Positions 62,870 to 64,000 of a stretch of DNA of 64,000 bases are shown piece after piece. A program made the position numbers and the translations under genes. The notes below the pieces were generated by a model, which had not been told where the DNA came from, made no database searches, and saw only the letters and a list, made by a program, of their open reading frames with translations. Position 1 is the stretch's first letter, and every line of letters starts with the position of its first letter. Source of the stretch: Aureimonas sp. SA4125 (GTDB lineage: Bacteria > Pseudomonadota > Alphaproteobacteria > Rhizobiales > Rhizobiaceae); assembly GCF_019973775.1 (NCBI RefSeq), contig NZ_AP025032.1:930001-994000 (forward strand), written 5' to 3'.

Positions 62870-63415
62870 TCAGCTGGATGCGTAGATCAATAGTGCGGTC
62901 CAGAAAACAGCGCAGACGCCGAGGGCGGCAGTCCGGACGAACTTGCCGGAGTTTCCGGACGTAGCGCTGAGGGCGGTCGTCTGTTCGTCGTCTGCCTGCA
63001 GGCCTCCCAGTCCTCCTGTCACTTCCGGGGCTGGGGATTGTGCGGGCACCGTGGCCAGTCCGACGGGCACTGAGGGTTGGTTCTCGAAGGGCGCCCGCAG
63101 GAAAACCGCGCTGACGGTTGCCTTCGACATCTCCTCCGCAAACTTGCATCCGAACAGGCCATCGCTGGCCCAGGCCACCTGTGCAGACCGGAGCCCTAGG
63201 TCCGGAATTTCGACATGCAACCATTCGCCGAGCGCCAAATCCGCCTTTGTTTCGACTAGAAGGCCGGACTCGGAAAGGTTGTGGATGATCGCCTGAGTTT
63301 GGCCGCTGACCTCAATCGCTGCATTGACCGGCAGATATAGCGTCCGTCGCGGCTTTCCCCGAAAATCCGACGTTTCGAAGAATGCCTCTTGAGCTAGCAG
63401 CGCCATGAAATCCAT
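62870..63415 (-). CDS. PilZ domain protein with a C-terminal membrane anchor
   Basis: Predicted c-di-GMP receptor, 181 residues from the ATG at 63415. The PilZ domain (about 15-100) has both ligand motifs: RxxxR in FRGKPRR and NxSxxG in HNLSESGLL. A proline/glycine-rich linker leads to one C-terminal hydrophobic helix (FVRTAALGVCAVFWTALLIYAS), so it is probably a tail-anchored membrane protein. The frame is open to 63616 and an earlier start is possible, but the extra 67 residues look non-coding. It lies 0.7 kb from the LapG-like gene; c-di-GMP control of attachment links the two. Confidence 0.83.
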   Translation of the reverse strand: MDFMALLAQEAFFETSDFRGKPRRTLYLPVNAAIEVSGQTQAIIHNLSESGLLVETKADLALGEWLHVEIPDLGLRSAQVAWASDGLFGCKFAEEMSKATVSAVFLRAPFENQPSVPVGLATVPAQSPAPEVTGGLGGLQADDEQTTALSATSGNSGKFVRTAALGVCAVFWTALLIYASS

Positions 63416-63616
63416 GCCTTTATTTGAGAGCGGGACGTCTTTCGATCCCGCCCCTTGTTGCAGTATCCGGCACCCCTCGGGGATAATCGGGGCCCGCCGT
63501 CGCTCGTGTCCTGTTCGGCGCCGTGCCGACAATTCGTTCAAATGACAGCCATCAGACGAGCCTGAAGACGGCGCCGAGATCGCCAATGAGTGCCAGTCGC
63601 GCGGCTGCTCCGCCAC

Positions 63617-64000
63617 ATCACAACCCTGTATCCAATTTTTGCCTGAGAATGCTTTTAGGAAACCGTTAGAATGAAACGCATTTGCACGTTTTCGACCGTG
63701 TATTGAGTGTCCTGATGCCGCTCAACTTGTTCCGATGGACGCCCTGACGGGGCGTAGCCGCATCTTGTGCGCGCTGCAGCCGCCCTTGTGCTTCCTTACG
63801 GCGATGAGGATTCATTTGGGAACGGGGTCGGGGAGGCGCGGCGCCTCGAGGATATTGATGATCGCCGAGAGATGGCGGACATGTCGGGCTGAAAGGACGC
63901 CTGCGAGACCTTTTATTTCCACGCCGCGGCCTTGATGGCAGGCAGGCGCAGGCGATCATAGAGGTGGCTCGGTCTGTCTGCACAGGCTCGCCGGCTCGCC
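63617..64000. other. 384-bp window end without a supported gene
   Basis: A minus-strand frame at 63666-63983 is rich in Arg, Pro and Ser, has no clear ribosome site and resembles no family. No repeat or RNA gene was seen. Confidence 0.4.

Noticed and set aside
63666..63983. A 105-codon minus-strand frame at the window end
   Set aside because: Arg/Pro/Ser-rich, no ribosome site and no recognisable motif.

Overview
The window is GC-rich bacterial chromosome or megaplasmid DNA, most likely from an alphaproteobacterium of the rhizobial order (Hyphomicrobiales). Support comes from an ornithine cyclodeaminase/arginase/Lrp module, a fructose-type ABC system with a single-domain ATPase, three MmgE/PrpD proteins, a PrtD/PrtE-type type I secretion pair, and RIME-like intergenic palindromes. 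The genus cannot be fixed from sequence alone. No rRNA, tRNA or CRISPR array was found.

Layout. 1-2.6 kb: arginine/ornithine catabolism under a divergent Lrp-type regulator. 2.8-4.1 kb: YeeE/TsuA-type sulfur transporter. 4.2-6.3 kb: two tandem-domain universal stress proteins, each with an FNR/FixK-type box upstream. 6.5-11 kb: epimerase plus sugar ABC transporter. 11.7-17.8 kb: TauE/SafE exporter, an FAH-fold hydrolase and an Ssu/Tau-type ABC transporter facing a FadR-type regulator, with palindromic operators between. 17.9-19.3 kb: bifunctional GDP-mannose enzyme (manC).

19.7-43.2 kb is a large organic-acid catabolic region. It holds three isocitrate/isopropylmalate/tartrate-type dehydrogenases, a PdxA homologue, a haloacetate-dehalogenase-type hydrolase coupled to a four-rhodanese protein, three MmgE/PrpD proteins, an SDR lacking its catalytic tyrosine, an orphan TTT receptor, a complete TctCBA transporter, an iron/2-AEP-type ABC importer, an AbrB-type membrane protein and two GntR/FCD regulators. 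The 9-base core [TC]TGTCAACA occurs upstream of four transcription units here, so one GntR protein may control the region. The substrate cannot be read from the sequence.

43.3-63.7 kb concerns surface polysaccharide and secretion. A metallophosphatase lies just after a run of 17 G. Then follow a GH16 glycanase with RTX repeats, a divergent 1192-residue Tat-exported protein of unknown function, an acyltransferase-3 gene broken by two insertion sequences, a type I secretion ATPase and adaptor, a small RTX protein, a LapG-like periplasmic cysteine protease and a PilZ c-di-GMP receptor. They read as one module for secreting and shedding calcium-binding surface proteins.

Both insertion sequences have terminal inverted repeats and intact 8-bp target duplications. 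Removing them in silico restores a single in-frame acyltransferase gene. Intergenic DNA increases after 55 kb and contains RIME-like mosaic repeats.
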